Source: Alentia gelatinosa | Taxonomy: Eukaryota > Annelida > Polychaeta > Phyllodocida > Polynoidae | DNA length: 64,000 nt | Assembly: GCA_950022655.1 (NCBI GenBank) | Contig: OX465588.1 | Coordinates: 25,591,525-25,655,524 of the forward strand | Direction of reading: 5' to 3' | Shown: in pieces, positions 21,401 through 33,283 of the stretch | How positions within the stretch are numbered: position 1 is the stretch's first letter | Layout of the letters: every line of letters begins with the position of its first letter | The notes under the pieces: model-generated | Told to the model about the DNA's origin: nothing | Database searches by the model: none | What the model saw: only the letters and a program-made list of their open reading frames with translations | Position numbers and translations under genes: made by a program

Positions 21401-24144
21401 CGTGGAGAGCGCCCATGACTCTGTCTTCCTTGTTCTTCAGTATGAGCACTCTCTAGGCCAAACGATTCCCATGAGTGATCTTGTATGAACTCCAAAAAAT
21501 ATAAGTACTTCAGGATTTCTTAATGTGTTGAGCGCTAAGTGAAACACAACAAGGCAAGACAGCGACTGTCGGTATCTGGAGAATTCCAGGATGGGCGCTA
21601 TGTAAAGCCACCAAGGCAGAACTTGTACCTACACTACTCTCGGTGTGTTGGGTAAACACCCTGTGCGAATTAAGTTTCTACGGTCCTACGTTGTATGTAC
21701 CCTCCTACAGTATGTCGATTAGAAGGAATACTAGATACTAAAGGAAGATGTGTGTTATACAGTGTATTTTGTTTGTGGCTTCTGAAATTATCTATCTCGA
21801 GTGATATACTATGAACAGTCCCAATGGAAATATACAACCGAAGCCATTTATTAGTTTGAGGTGTCTTTAAAAGAGCTCGATCTATTAGATCAAAGCAAGG
21901 GTTTCTGTTGCAGTAATATTTGTAAATTTCCATGTATCTAGAAGCAACAAAAATGGCTTTAGTCAATTCATCTCAAGGAAATATGTAAAATGAACCATGC
22001 ATATCGTCTCGTATGCTCTGCTTACCCTCACGAGGAGTACCAAAGCATATTCATGAATGATAAGTAAATGCACTCTTATAATGTTATTTTGATGTTGCAG
22101 CTTGTTACAGTATATGGAACTTCTCGTGGTACCATGGTATAGGCATTGGACTCTTTTTCTGGGCCAGTATTCACCACAACAAATGCCATAGGATCCTCGC
22201 CAAACTCCGGCGTAACAAAGCCGGTAAGTGCAGAGACCCGTTTACACTATACATGTACTCCTATCAGGTCGTCCAAGTTGTTGCTTGACTGAGCAACCTT
22301 CGCCTTTACATATACACATCCTGCTCTGGTACCCCACACTAACATCTACTTTTACACACAGACCTACTAAAAAATCTTGTCTCCTTATTAGTTCGACAAG
22401 ATGATGGAAACCTCCCAGTCAGAAAATCTTTTATTGGTATGAATATACATTTTTTTTATCATATTCTCAAAGCCATGACAATCCCACTACACAAATGTGG
22501 CACACCATCCCCTTTAGCTGAATTGAAAGTAACTGAATGTCTCATGTCCTCGTTAACTCACGATCAGGTCGGCCCTCCACAAAGTGCAGGATACCACCAG
22601 GTATCACCTGATACTACCAACAATCGATGATATGCAATATTCCGTAGATCTGATGCTTCAGACATTAGGACGTCAATCAATTTGTTAGAGGCTGAGGGCG
22701 AAAATCAGTTCAATTGATTAATATTGGGTTGAGGACAGTTAAACTATTGGGCGACCAAGTAGTTTTGTAGGCATTTTATTTATCGACTAGCGACTTCGTC
22801 GAGTCCGAAAAATATAGAAAAATGAAATAACAGTCTGACGAGAGCAGGGTTCGATCCTCCGACGTTCGCCTTCGGAGTCAAAGACTCTGCTGACTGCTCC
22901 ACAGAGATAGGTGCTCTAGTGAGGTCAAATACTTAGGCTGTTGGCAGAGGACAGAGCTCTGTTGGTGGGTGGGGGAATCAGCGGAGTTTCGAAAGGGGTA
23001 CCAGCGAAATCTTGCGATCTCATTGGTTTCTCACGAGAAAAGTAGATAAGAAAACTACAATACTAAACTTTGATTTTGGCATGGCTTGAAATGAATCATA
23101 AGAGAAAAATTATATCTATGTATAGTCCTACAAAAAAGAAGAACAGGTTCGAGTTTTTCCCTACACGAAAATCTCACTCCCGTGGGGCTTTAATCTCCCA
23201 CCCTAGATCGGGTTCACTCTGTCCCTATGTGCGGAAGATTCTCCAAGCGGATTCGACGGAATTCTACCGTTTTAAATATAGTAGGTAATTATTTCACAAG
23301 GCTGCCACACTGTTCCTACCCCGTCTATGTCCAAAATGTGTTTTAATACAGCATAAGGCGCATATCATATGAACATACATGATACCTTCACGTATGTGTC
23401 TAATGTGAAGGTGCATGCAGAGAAATAGACAATAATCGATGGTTTTGTGGACAGGCGGCCCTGTTTACAGAGTCGCCTGTACACAAAATCATCGTTTGTT
23501 GCATTTATTATCCATCTTTTCAAATTAATTAAACCCCGTGATTGCCATATCAAAGGTTTAACAATAGGGACTATTTCTTTGCTCTATAGCAAACGGGACT
23601 ATTTTTCCCATATACCATAGTTTTGAGGTCGTATACCACAGGTTTGAATCCGTATACCACAGTTAGGGTTTCTGACAGGTTTTATACAATGGGTCGTGGT
23701 TTACTGAGTCCCCATACATTTTCAATTGGGGCTTTGCATACGATGTATAATAAATCTGCTTACTCCATGGAATGCTCATTTTAATCATGTCGAAAAAATG
23801 ACACGTGTGATCTGCTTAAGCAACTGCTGGTAAAAACAAAATCATTCTAATCATGTTTTTTTTTATGTTTGCTATTGGACACAGGCCACATAGTGACGAC
23901 AGGGTACAAGATCCCCAAGGGCGACTGGTTTGACTACGTCTCCTGTCCGCACTATCTGGCGGAGATACTCATTTACATCAGCATCGGCTTCCTCCTGGGT
24001 ATGCGTAGCGCGTCGTGGTGGTGGACTACCGCCTACGTGTTTACCAACCAGCTCTCCTTGGCCTACAACACACACGTCTGGTACAAGAACAAGTTCCCTG
24101 ATTATCCAAAGTCCAGGAGAATGCTTATTCCTTTCGTGCTATAA
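15256..24144 (+). CDS. SRD5A3: SRD5A3, polyprenol reductase (steroid 5-alpha-reductase 3)
   Basis: Integral ER-membrane reductase; the family reduces the alpha-isoprene unit of polyprenol to make dolichol for protein N-glycosylation. Five exons join in phase to 304 codons plus stop: 15256-15446, 17119-17264, 17995-18189, 22101-22223 and 23885-24144. All introns are GT-AG with GTRAG-type donors. The family is recognised from RFYQF, LARRLQEAMCVSIFS, HHNKCHRILAKLRRNKAG, KIPKGDWFDYVSCPHYLAE and the C-terminal YPKSRRMLIPFVL. Several hydrophobic segments are spread over all exons. The length is close to the usual about 310-320 residues, so the gene looks intact. The start is the first ATG of an open frame beginning MELGDWASLQGL and followed by a hydrophobic helix. 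The introns carry many MITEs and, in intron 3, an antisense ORF. Confidence 0.93.
16475..16635. mobile_element. MITE of the TTTATCYYACCCC family, mirror orientation, hairpin remnant
   Basis: Ends TTTTATCCCACCC (16494) and GAGTGAGATAAA (16635). CCCAATGTTAAATCTATGG lies near the right end, so it is reversed relative to the copy at 9073. The sequence to its left, GGATCGAGTGCGG, matches the hairpin-side junction of the other copies, but the hairpin itself is gone. In SRD5A3 intron 1. Confidence 0.65.
17119..17264 (+). CDS. SRD5A3: SRD5A3 exon 2
   Basis: Acceptor CTTTTCAG, donor GTAAGA at 17265. It encodes a membrane helix (YYLIGFLWTAWIAWNVYKG) and a loop with LSNLLDFLTNP, the segment after the conserved F-Y-x-F. 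Confidence 0.9.
17623..17756. mobile_element. 134-bp MITE with TAGACGGGATAATC ends
   Basis: A perfect 14-bp inverted repeat TAGACGGGATAATC (17623-17636) and GATTATCCCGTCTA (17743-17756). The centre is a CCATTGGGCCCAATGG palindrome. No coding capacity. Located in SRD5A3 intron 2. Confidence 0.75.
17995..18189 (+). CDS. SRD5A3: SRD5A3 exon 3
   Basis: 195 nt, acceptor CCTACAG, donor GTAAGT at 18190. It reads MFLALGVFLLHLARRLQEAM, CVSIFS and a further helix, ending LQLLD. The open frame that begins at 17973 is this exon with intronic lead-in. Confidence 0.9.
18718..18798. repeat. Three 27-bp tandem repeats, each a fold-back
   Basis: Copies start at 18718, 18745 and 18772. Each contains GGGCCCTGAAAAGGGCC, so the unit can form a small hairpin. 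The unit is a multiple of three and opens frames in both directions. Confidence 0.8.
18858..19250 (-). CDS. Antisense single-exon ORF nested in SRD5A3 intron 3
   Basis: 130 codons, not a family I recognise. GC-rich codon usage resembles the true exons here and not the AT-rich intron. The N-terminal part is helical and basic (NTVRLLDSRVRREMVQFTRA). The middle is a strongly acidic run (EEELEEEEEEAMEEG) and the end is helical (TWSEMLDVLRMRQFHMAVL). No signal peptide or membrane segment. A TATAAAA box about 90 bp upstream of the ATG, in a CpG-rich stretch, supports transcription. No polyadenylation signal is evident just downstream. The last codons could be replaced by splicing at CAG|GTGCAG. A weak resemblance to small MID1IP1/THRSP-type acidic proteins is not enough to name it. 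Confidence 0.5.
   Translation of the reverse strand: MTTTASTPISFLPNTVRLLDSRVRREMVQFTRALDDHRPTFVFLRTLKLQAGLEAVSALARRAAQDAPAALIPEEELEEEEEEAMEEGREAIEEAALETWSEMLDVLRMRQFHMAVLCTHQVQHTHWTRH
19335..19341 (-). promoter_or_regulatory. TATA box of the nested antisense ORF
   Basis: TATAAAA on the minus strand, about 85-90 bp upstream of the ATG at 19250. A start site near 19310 would give a 5' UTR of about 60 nt. Confidence 0.5.
19668..19675. promoter_or_regulatory. Palindromic E-box in CpG-rich block
   Basis: TCACGTGA, a bHLH-zip type site, at the far edge of the GC-rich block upstream of the nested ORF. Functional relevance is inferred only from position. Confidence 0.25.
19690..20686. other. SRD5A3 intron 3, no further feature
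   Basis: AT-rich DNA without recognisable genes or structured repeats. Confidence 0.5.
20687..21043. mobile_element. Composite MITE plus hairpin, copy 2
   Basis: The MITE part, 20687-20903, has TTATTTATCCCAACCC and GGGGTGAGATAAA ends. The hairpin follows at 20910-21043: outer TTGCACTCGAATCG-like arms, AATACTCCAC/GTGGAGTATT arms (20934, 21010) and inner AATCGTCA/TGACGATT arms around CTCGGCTTCGCTGCGA. Located in SRD5A3 intron 3. Confidence 0.75.
21044..22100. other. SRD5A3 intron 3, 3' part
   Basis: No gene or clear repeat. Ends with the acceptor GATGTTGCAG. Confidence 0.5.
22101..22223 (+). CDS. SRD5A3: SRD5A3 exon 4
   Basis: 123 nt, donor GTAAGT at 22224. Residues about 178-218: a helix (WYHGIGIGLFFWASIHH), then NKCHRILAKLRRNKAG, a well-conserved cytosolic loop of polyprenol reductases. 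Confidence 0.92.
22840..22925 (-). repeat. tRNA-like sequence, possible SINE head
   Basis: On the minus strand an A-box-like TGGAGCAGTCAGC is followed by an anticodon-arm-like CTTTGACTCC and, at the right distance, a B-box-like GGATCGAACCC. The stems do not pair well, so it is not a functional tRNA gene. A SINE derived from a tRNA is the likeliest reading. Confidence 0.35.
23428..23755. repeat. Dispersed repeat A, copy 2
   Basis: Same element as 6632-7022, same orientation. The first half contains GACAGGCGGCC...GAGTCGCCTGTAC arms capable of pairing. Located in SRD5A3 intron 4. Confidence 0.7.
23885..24144 (+). CDS. SRD5A3: SRD5A3 exon 5 (terminal)
   Basis: Acceptor GGACACAG, stop TAA at 24142-24144. 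It encodes GHIVTTGYKIPKGDWFDYVS, CPHYLAEILIYISIG, two helices, and the family C-terminus YPKSRRMLIPFVL, which matches SRD5A3 almost position by position. Confidence 0.95.
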
Positions 24145-25087
24145 TTCCCGGATTAGCCTGTCAAAGGAGGGTAGTGGATTTAAAGATATGTACAAGAAGG
24201 TTTCTCAAACGGAATGAGTGATGATATATTATACACACGCAACACGTTGATAACTTATGTTTTCTTGCGTTCTATGTGTACCTGTATAATAGTCGTTATC
24301 ATATGGGAACCTGTCTTAAAAGTAAGGATGAGGGAATATCCATGACAGTGTGTACCAATCTTTATCAATCATCACTAATGCAGTTTCTGCATAAGTTCAC
24401 AAAGAAGTTGAAGGCGGACTGCTGGCCTTGGGGCGTTCAAGTAATGGATTTAACTTACATATATCACCTTTATACCACTCTTGTAGATATAGTTATGAAT
24501 ATAGGTAAAATGCACGGGGTAAAAGGAATTGATGAATTTGTATATTATGGTGTGCCATCGTGGCAAAATGACTCAAGATTGGAGAAATACATTCAAAAAG
24601 ACGAGTCTCGTGCCGAGAAGTGCGTTCTCGTTCCATTCCACTAAGAACAACTCTGGAGATAAACATTAGGTGGCGGTACAGTATATTCATTAGTTTAACC
24701 CTTCGACTATGACATGTGAAAGAAGGTACCCAACACTCCTAATGCAGTTACTGGCGTCAGACAGTGGACAAATATGTAGTTAGAAACATTTAAGCATAAA
24801 TACTAACTAAAAATATGTTTGAGATGAACATTGAGTACGTTTGAAATTAACAAAAAGTACCGTAGTTTATCATGTTTTATATATTACATTTGGTTTTCCC
24901 TTTGTCTTCATACAAAAAGCAAATAAAATGTATGTCATTGTCATCTTTGCACTGGTGCATATCTTGGTTGGGATATTCGTGAACGTATACATGTACATGA
25001 GCTCAAGTTGGGCCATGATTATAAACGGCCACTTCATAGTGAGTTACATCGGATAGTGACAATGCTCAAACGAATGCCATATTACCA
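24145..25087. other. SRD5A3 3' flank
   Basis: Presumed 3' UTR. The first AATAAA on the plus strand that I see is near 24922. No ORF here has family features. Confidence 0.45.
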
Positions 25088-25384
25088 TTTATCCTACCCC
25101 CAATAAAAAACTCCATAGGCTTAACATTGGGTCACTGTATCCAGTCTGGAGTTAAGAAAAATGAAAAATATCGCTCTAGTGGGATACACTTGACAAATGA
25201 CGTCATTTGTTAATGTAGAAGTAATTTAGACAGGCGGGGTAGGATAAATTCTAAACCAACCTCGAGTTAGTCGTGTTATTGTTCATCGCACTCCGGCAAG
25301 ATCGTGTATTACTGCTCTCGGCTTCGCCTCGTGCAGTAATAGGCGATCTTTCAGTTGTGCGATAAAGAACAACACGACTAACTC
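25088..25384. mobile_element. Composite MITE plus hairpin, copy 3 (best-preserved hairpin)
   Basis: The MITE part, 25088-25249, has CATTTATCCTACCCC and GGGGTAGGATAAAT ends with CCATAGGCTTAACATTGGG inside. The hairpin at 25264-25384 has arms of about 50 nt, starting GAGTTAGTCGTGTT and ending AACACGACTAACTC. The loop is CTCGGCTTCGCCTCGTG. The arm sequence is unrelated to that of the other copies. Confidence 0.8.
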
Positions 25385-26096
25385 TTGTTTGGTTTCTCCA
25401 TAGTATGTTACAGTTTCTGGAGGTTGTAATCCAGACAGTTTCTGTGGACAAATAGGAAATCTTAATTGTTTCCTTGTATTACACATACTTCTTCAATCTA
25501 GACAAACTATAACCAGATATAAGAGGCCAAAAATAAGTGAGAAAATAGAGGGTTTTTTATACTTTATCATGAGTTTGTATTCCGAAAATTCCATTTACCA
25601 TTAGCGTTGGCTGGGCGTTGAATTTGAAAGTCATCAGAATTTAGAATGGAAACTTATTTACAGGGTCCGTCGGTCAAGCAAGTAACTTAAATAGAAATTC
25701 CCATTGGATTTGCCATAGACGGTGGCGCCGCCAAGTGAGACAGGCGGAACTACAATACATTTGTTGACATTACGATGAATTTTTGTTTTACACTTACAAA
25801 TAAAAAACGGTAGATATCTCTGGTATACCTTAAGTGTGTATTTATTGTAGATATCAGAATGACGATTGAGGAGGGGCTCGTTTCATCAATCGTAATATTA
25901 TATGTATCATGTTAGCAGACATCTAAGTGGGTCCTTTGAGTTCGACCAGAACTTTTTTCGTAGTAGCTCCTGTTCTGGTCGCTGATTGGTCAATTTTTCT
26001 TATTTCACTCGTGGCATAAAACACGTTATGTCATGGCCTGTCGCATTAAATCAGTCAATATTAAGCCTATGGCGGGTTTTTATTAAGGGTAGGATA

Positions 26097-26400
26097 AAGG
26101 CAGACAGGGATACAGACAGACACAGAGTCAGACATACAAACAGCCAGGGACAGAGATAGAGAGGCAGATAGAGCGTCAGACATACATATAGGAGACAGAA
26201 GCAGACATCGTGTTGGACATACAAACAAACAGGGACGAAGAAACCAAGGCAGACAGAGAATGACAGAAGAAAACAGATGGAGACGGACAGAAAGACAATG
26301 AATCGAAAATAGAAGAGACAAACACAGATATTTGACAGATAGACAGACAGAGAAAGGCAGACAGACATTTCCCAGACAGACAGGGTCAGACAGATTGACC
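26097..26400. repeat. Purine-rich (CAGA)/(GACA) simple repeat
   Basis: Irregular CAGACAGA, GACATACA and AGACAGAG units over about 300 bp. Serine/leucine/cysteine-rich reading frames on the minus strand are artefacts of this composition. Confidence 0.85.
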
Positions 26401-26826
26401 TTGATTGCCTCCTTTGTGGTAGTATGGTGGTAGGGGGATGGATCATTTCTGATGAGATAGACCTAACTATATGGTATCTAAAATTTCATGTCTGATGGGA
26501 CTGTATAACATTCAAATTGTCATATATAATGGGACATACCTAGATATGTGACAGATATAACTATTCGATATTTAACCCTTGAATGGCCGCACACCTTTCC
26601 AACAGTGGTAAGTGCACGGCAGCACCCCAGCACTATCTACATCCTTCGATAGGCAGCCTCACAAATTTTGATGCATGTATTTATAGTCGAATATCAATGT
26701 AACTATGGTGACATTTGAATTAAAAGTATTTTATTTCGCAACTTAATGTAGCCCCACCCACACCCCACAGAATCCTCAAAATCCATTGGAGTATTTATTG
26801 AAATAGGACGCGGGAACTTCCCCCTG

Positions 26827-27177
26827 GGACCTGTTTCAGTAGTTTCGTGACATGTCTAGTTGGCATCTGTGACACCATATGGACAGATCAACACAAGTTG
26901 CGGCACTTAGGACAAGATAGACCCCAAACATGGCGTGTCCTGTTTCAAAAGTATTAGACGATTTCACTCACTTCCCATAGGCATTAAGCAATTAAACTTG
27001 AACACGAGTAAGGGATACATATAACCCATAATCGTTCAAATTATGAAGAAAATTGGCCACTCCAATCCGCTGATATTTGACATCAACTCTGACCCAAAAA
27101 AATCTGTTGCTTGCACTGTTGGTGCCGCTGTTGATGTCTGTCTAGGCCTAATGTCACAAAACTACTGAAACAGGTCC
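26827..27177. mobile_element. MITE with GGACCTGTTTCAGTAGTTT ends, copy 1
   Basis: 351 bp between GGACCTGTTTCAGTAGTTT and its inverted copy AAACTACTGAAACAGGTCC. It is about half similar, in reverse orientation, to the copy at 36095: shared GACACCATATGGACAGATCA-like and GCACTATTGGTGCCGCTG-like blocks. Target-site duplication not evident. Confidence 0.85.
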
Positions 27178-27263
27178 ATGTCCGCCTCCCTGTTCTCTCT
27201 ATCCCTGGTCGCATAGCGGTGGGACAAAGTCATACTTTTTGCTTAGCCACGCCAATGTTCATA

Positions 27264-27269
27264 TTTATT
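27264..27269 (-). terminator. Polyadenylation signal of the gag-like gene
   Basis: AATAAA on the minus strand about 90 bp past the stop codon at 27358. Confidence 0.4.
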
Positions 27270-27357
27270 CAAAAAAGTATGAATTAAACATTTTACTTAA
27301 AACCAGGGAAAACATGCATAGTCCTGCTGTACCGCGGAAATAACAGTGTCCTACCGT

Positions 27358-29118
27358 TCAAGAGTTAAACTGGGACGGAAAACCGCCCAGATCATGACAA
27401 CAATGGGCCCCAGCCGGACAAAAACTATCTATAGGTGTAGAACTATAAAAAATATAGTTGTCAGCTGTAAAATAGCTTTCTACATCATGTACATCGCGAG
27501 AAAAACAAGGAAAAACATCATCATTTTCTGTCGAATCCGCGAACAGGAAGTACGGTCCACCATTTTGAAAATCCGAAGCTGATACCTGCGAGTAATCAAC
27601 AAAGACATCATTCGCTGGTTCATCAAAGCTTGTTACCCATTCATTCAGAACTGTATCATCATCGTCCCCTGGGTACCAGCCGCTATGGCTGCAGATGGTT
27701 TTCGGCTCAACATCGATATTGTTATCAACCCCACACTGTAATAACAAGCGAAAACCATGATAGTCTTGAACCAAACCGTCTAGAAGCGTGTCAAAGACAT
27801 CGCAACCTATACATTCAAACAAAGTATCACAAATATCATCAAAATGGTCGGACAACAACGTCTGTACATTATACTCAATACCAAAAGGGTTTGACGACAG
27901 GTGATGCTTGGTTCGTCCACTTCCTCCTCCTCCTCTGCAATGGCCGCATTCGGCGTGCGGAAAAGGAATGTCTGAATCCTATCTTGTCGTTTTTTGGCAC
28001 TCTGACATCTTATGAGCGCCACCACAAGTGCAGACATGTTTGAGGGGACATGTAGCTCCTTTCTGGCATGTCTTTCCTTCGTGGAATGTCCAACAGAATC
28101 TAAGAGGACGATTGGGGCGATTGATGGACGACGTCAATTTTTTCTCCGGCTTGTGGTGCATTGGGGGTATGACACTGTCGATTCCTAGATGACGCTGGAC
28201 GTACTCGTGTACGCCATAACACACACTCGATAGGCCTAAAGCTTCTGCCCATTCACGTACAGAGATGTCGTACTTAACGAGTGAAGCAGAAGTATGGATT
28301 TTATGTTTATCACAGAGAAAACGGACATGCTTGATGTAGGCTTGGACTTGGCTCTCCCCTCTGGCCAACATGGTTTCTATGAGTAGGAGGCTTGCGCTGA
28401 TCACATCGTCAATCGTACGATCCTTAGCAGAATCGACTAAAAATACGGATCAAAATCAAACTTGTCAAAACGCTTACGTTTTTGATGACAACATGAAGAC
28501 GTTGATGGCCCAGCATGTGCAGTAGCGGAGTCAGTAGCGGCGGTAGCGGGCACCGCACTGAAGGCTGGATTAGTAGAGGCAGCCGGAGTCACAATCGACG
28601 ATTTCAGGAATGTCTGGAACCACGTTGGAGGACTTTCAGGCTCTGGAGTTGCTGGCGAGGGTCCCAGAATCATAGGGATCTTCACGATTGCGGGATTAGG
28701 AGTCGGGGTGGTGCCAACTGTCATGGCTTGCATTCGCGCCATTAGGATGTCAAATTGGCGTTGCTGCCGATCTAACTGTTGCTGCTGCCTAACCGTCGAC
28801 TGGATGACACTCTGAAGTAATTCTGGAGAGACTTGAGACCCTGTAGGAGACTCTGGAGACTTTTCAGCCATTGATCGTATTTCTTTGGGATCGTCACCAG
28901 CATCGCCGTCGTCTAGCAGGTAGGTCTTGTTATCAAACGCCATTTTCTCCATGTCAATTTTCTCCCGTACAGTGGCATCACTGGTATCCAGGTTTGTCAC
29001 TTTGCATAACTCCAAGGCTTCTGCGAAATACTTGCAAAACTGTCCACCTCTAGGTGCATGTCAGTGTTGAAGTGACAATGGCTGCAAAGTGACGCGGTGG
29101 TGCCGCTGCGCTAGCCAT
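27358..29118 (-). pseudogene. gag-like retroelement ORF with zinc-finger end and in-frame TAG
   Basis: The minus strand is open for about 1.75 kb if three breaks are allowed. ATG at 29118 reads 22 codons in one frame. The frame offset by one base continues from about 29060 to a stop near 28437 (polar, Q- and P-rich, ending in a basic patch). A T5 run at that stop marks a shift back to the first frame, which gives a helical region and a C-x(n)-C-x(n)-C-x(n)-H finger (FCWTFHEGKTCQKGATC, then HVCTCGGAHKMSEC). It ends in TAG at 27976-27978, and the same frame stays open another about 205 codons to TGA at 27355-27357. The downstream part is acidic and unrecognised. The finger and the preceding domain resemble capsid-like proteins of DIRS/Ngaro-type elements. 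No reverse transcriptase follows, so this is either a non-autonomous relic or a domesticated gag gene. The breaks argue for decay. Confidence 0.6.
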
Positions 29119-29192
29119 GATGCCGATCGCGCATGCGCCAGTCTTTAACTGGATAACTTCCTGAGTCCTGCTGTCCAAGTTATCCCGCCGAA

Positions 29193-29204
29193 ATATATAT
29201 ATAT
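29193..29204 (-). promoter_or_regulatory. TATA-like box upstream of gag-like ORF
   Basis: An alternating TA run about 75-85 bp upstream of the ATG at 29118. Between them lies the palindrome GCGCATGCGC (29129-29138), an NRF1-type motif. AAGTTATCC and GGATAACTT form an inverted pair in the same interval. Confidence 0.3.
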
Positions 29205-29479
29205 GATTTTCTCATGTCTTCCCATTGGTCTCATCTTTGTCAGCAAGGGGAACCATAGGTTTGCCTATGTCTGAGGCATAAAAAGGAGGCTGGGGCCGAA
29301 AAAAACACCCGAAAATACCCGTTTTTTTGCGAAAATATGTTGATATCATTTTCCCAACCCCGTGCGTTAAAAACTAATGCAGCTATGTAATAATTCTTCA
29401 TATCAGATGGTTCACAATAATGTAAGGTATAGGGCTATATACAGCTTGAATTATAAGTCTCCTGTAGGCCTGCTTTCAT

Positions 29480-31010
<1,531 letters not shown>

Positions 31011-31145
31011 TACACAATAGATCAACTACCCAACTTTGGTGCTGTACTGTGCATTTATTATTGATATTAAACATACCCTCATATATCTGGTATACGGCCC
31101 ACTACCTGTAGTATGCACACTCAAAAGCTTTCCACCATACTCTTA

Positions 31146-31160
31146 TGTTTTTTACCCCCC
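31146..31160. repeat. Poly-C tract
   Basis: A run of about 14-15 C in AT-rich DNA. Confidence 0.9.
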
Positions 31161-31564
31161 CCCCCCCCCCTCCAGCTCAAAATATCACCACTCGTGGTTT
31201 TTGGTCTTTTTCATGTTATGCCTGGACTACTCAAAGCTTTAATGGTCTTTGGTTTATAATTATTTACATAATTGGGTTTTCAGAAACCTCAGAGCATGCA
31301 TTTCTAAATTGAGATCCGCGAAGCATAGAAAGAGATACAACTTATAATCAAATGCATCAAATGGTTGGGCGCCTTGGAAAGGTAATTTTGTTGTCAGGGA
31401 TAGGAGTATAACCTAATTACATTGAGAAATCTTTCAAGGGAATCGGAGAAGGTATTCTACCAATTCCTCTCCAATGGGGGTAAAATTTGGAACGGGAATG
31501 GAGGTACGGTCAAACTCTTAATATTCTGTGATAAAAAGACAGGAGGATCTATAAACTCAGAGCA

Positions 31565-31965
31565 AATGATATGTTCCTCATCGATGAATGAGCGTCTAAT
31601 TGTAGACAAACAACATTTGAAAGGATTGGGTTATATTCAGTCTATGGGTCATTTCCTGTAACCCACTTACACCCAGTCAACTTTCTTCTGTAACAGACTG
31701 TCTAGGATCAAAACGTATCAAGCACAATGGGTCAATGAGTTTTCTGATCTCTAATGATTGGTAATGTTAAGGTTAGTTGGAATGCCAAACATATCACGCA
31801 CCAGTGGGTCTTGAGGTATTGCCTGTAAGACCCTGAGACACTGGTACCCTTCTTTCCCAATATCACAGTGAATAAATAGCACACAGATAGTGAAGGGATA
31901 GTTTTTTGCAGCATGCTGGAAGATTACATGTGGTCACTCTAACCTTAAGGCAACGTATATAGGGC
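31565..31965. repeat. Dispersed repeat B, copy 1
   Basis: Shares CATCGATGAATGAG, TTCAGTCTATGGGTCATTT, TATCAAGCAC..GGTCAATGAG, AGACCCTGAGACACTGG, AGATAGTGAAGGGATAG and CTCTAACCTTAAGGCAACGT with copies at 39115, 40118 and 49658, all in the same orientation. No terminal repeats or long ORF. Non-autonomous retroelement or old MITE. Confidence 0.75.
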
Positions 31966-31984
31966 GCGCAACACGCAACACACC

Positions 31985-32260
31985 TCCTCCTAGGGGGTCC
32001 AGGGGGCAAAGCCTTCGCAAGAACTTAAATTTTATAGATTATACAAACTGTACCCAGGATTTTGTTTTTGGGACGTGGGTTACACCTCTAATGCTATCTG
32101 GGAATTTTGCCAGGGGTCTGTCATCAAAGCCTCTTCTGGATGTTCAGGGTCAAAGCCCCCGGAAACATTTTGATTTTATGGATTAAACAAGTTGTCTCCA
32201 GGATTTTCTTTGAAGGAGGGGAGTTAGACATCTGAGAATATTGGCACTCTTGTTGATTGC
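31985..32260. repeat. Diverged local duplication
   Basis: Two adjacent blocks share GG..CAAAGCC, TTTTATRGATTA-ACAA-TGT and CCAGGATTTT, offset by about 140-150 bp. Confidence 0.45.
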
Positions 32261-33283
32261 TGGATTGCTGAATTTCTCAAAGCTTTCACAAATAACGCAC
32301 TTGCGAGTAGACATGTTGATTTTAAGGTATAGCTAAAGTTGCTGAACCTTGGGTACTTGGTTACGTTAAGATTTTTGTAAATCTTAATATAATTGGCAAA
32401 ATACGAGAATCTTTTGAAAATACTTTATTGTGTCACACAGGACCTTATACACTGCGAGTCTGCCAAGACCAGCCTGACAAAGGTAGGACTTTGGCGTTAT
32501 CGTCGATGAAACCCAGCTCTGCCCTGTCGCAGCACAATGAAGGATGCCAAACACAGCAGCTTTATTTAATTCTAGATTATTTATATGGCTGTTTTCGTTG
32601 ATTGAATTATTCAAATATCATTAATGGTGGATAAGTACAATAAGTCACTGAGTATCCTAAAGGGACTCATAACAACGGATGATCAGAGGGTTCCCTCGAG
32701 GTTCAACAGGCTAAATAACTAGCAGCCAATTGATACACTACACTTTCCTCTGTGAGGACTAAACGAGTATGACTAGGGACATACATGTATTGCCATTTAC
32801 TCAACAAAATATTGAGTAAGAGGAAAGATTACATTGTTTGTCAGAGTATAGGACATAGTACAGTGTAAGGATTATGATGTGGAAACAGTTGAAAACATGA
32901 AGGGGTTCAAGGTAGGACATTTTGATGTCTGGGATCTGGTCGAACCCCAAATAGGTAAATTATATGGTTGTGCGCCGACATCCCTAGTTAACATGGATGG
33001 CAATACGCTGTTGCGACTTGATAGGATCATCCAGTCACTGGGGCTGTAAAAAAGGGTGGTGGAATTGTGATCTGTTATGACAGCTCAACTTTCCAAGCAG
33101 GGAACCTGGATGTCTCCTCAATTGATATTGAGATAAAATGATTGATAAGAGCTAAATCTGATTACATTAAATCCTAGACTCCAGGCAATCCAAAGGCCCC
33201 TCTAGGCATCAGGTAGGTGTCTGTGGGATGTCTGTCTGGTTACAACGGTGTCCCTATGCCATAGTATCACCTGTATAAAAGTA
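32261..33283. other. Intergenic, no gene seen
   Basis: No coding exon, RNA gene or structured repeat is apparent. Confidence 0.45.

Noticed and set aside
22840..22925. Functional tRNA gene
   Set aside because: A- and B-box-like words are present, but the acceptor, anticodon and T stems do not pair; kept only as a possible SINE head.
26051..26446. 131-codon cysteine- and leucine-rich minus-strand ORF
   Set aside because: Encoded by the purine-rich CAGACAGA simple repeat, so composition explains the open frame.
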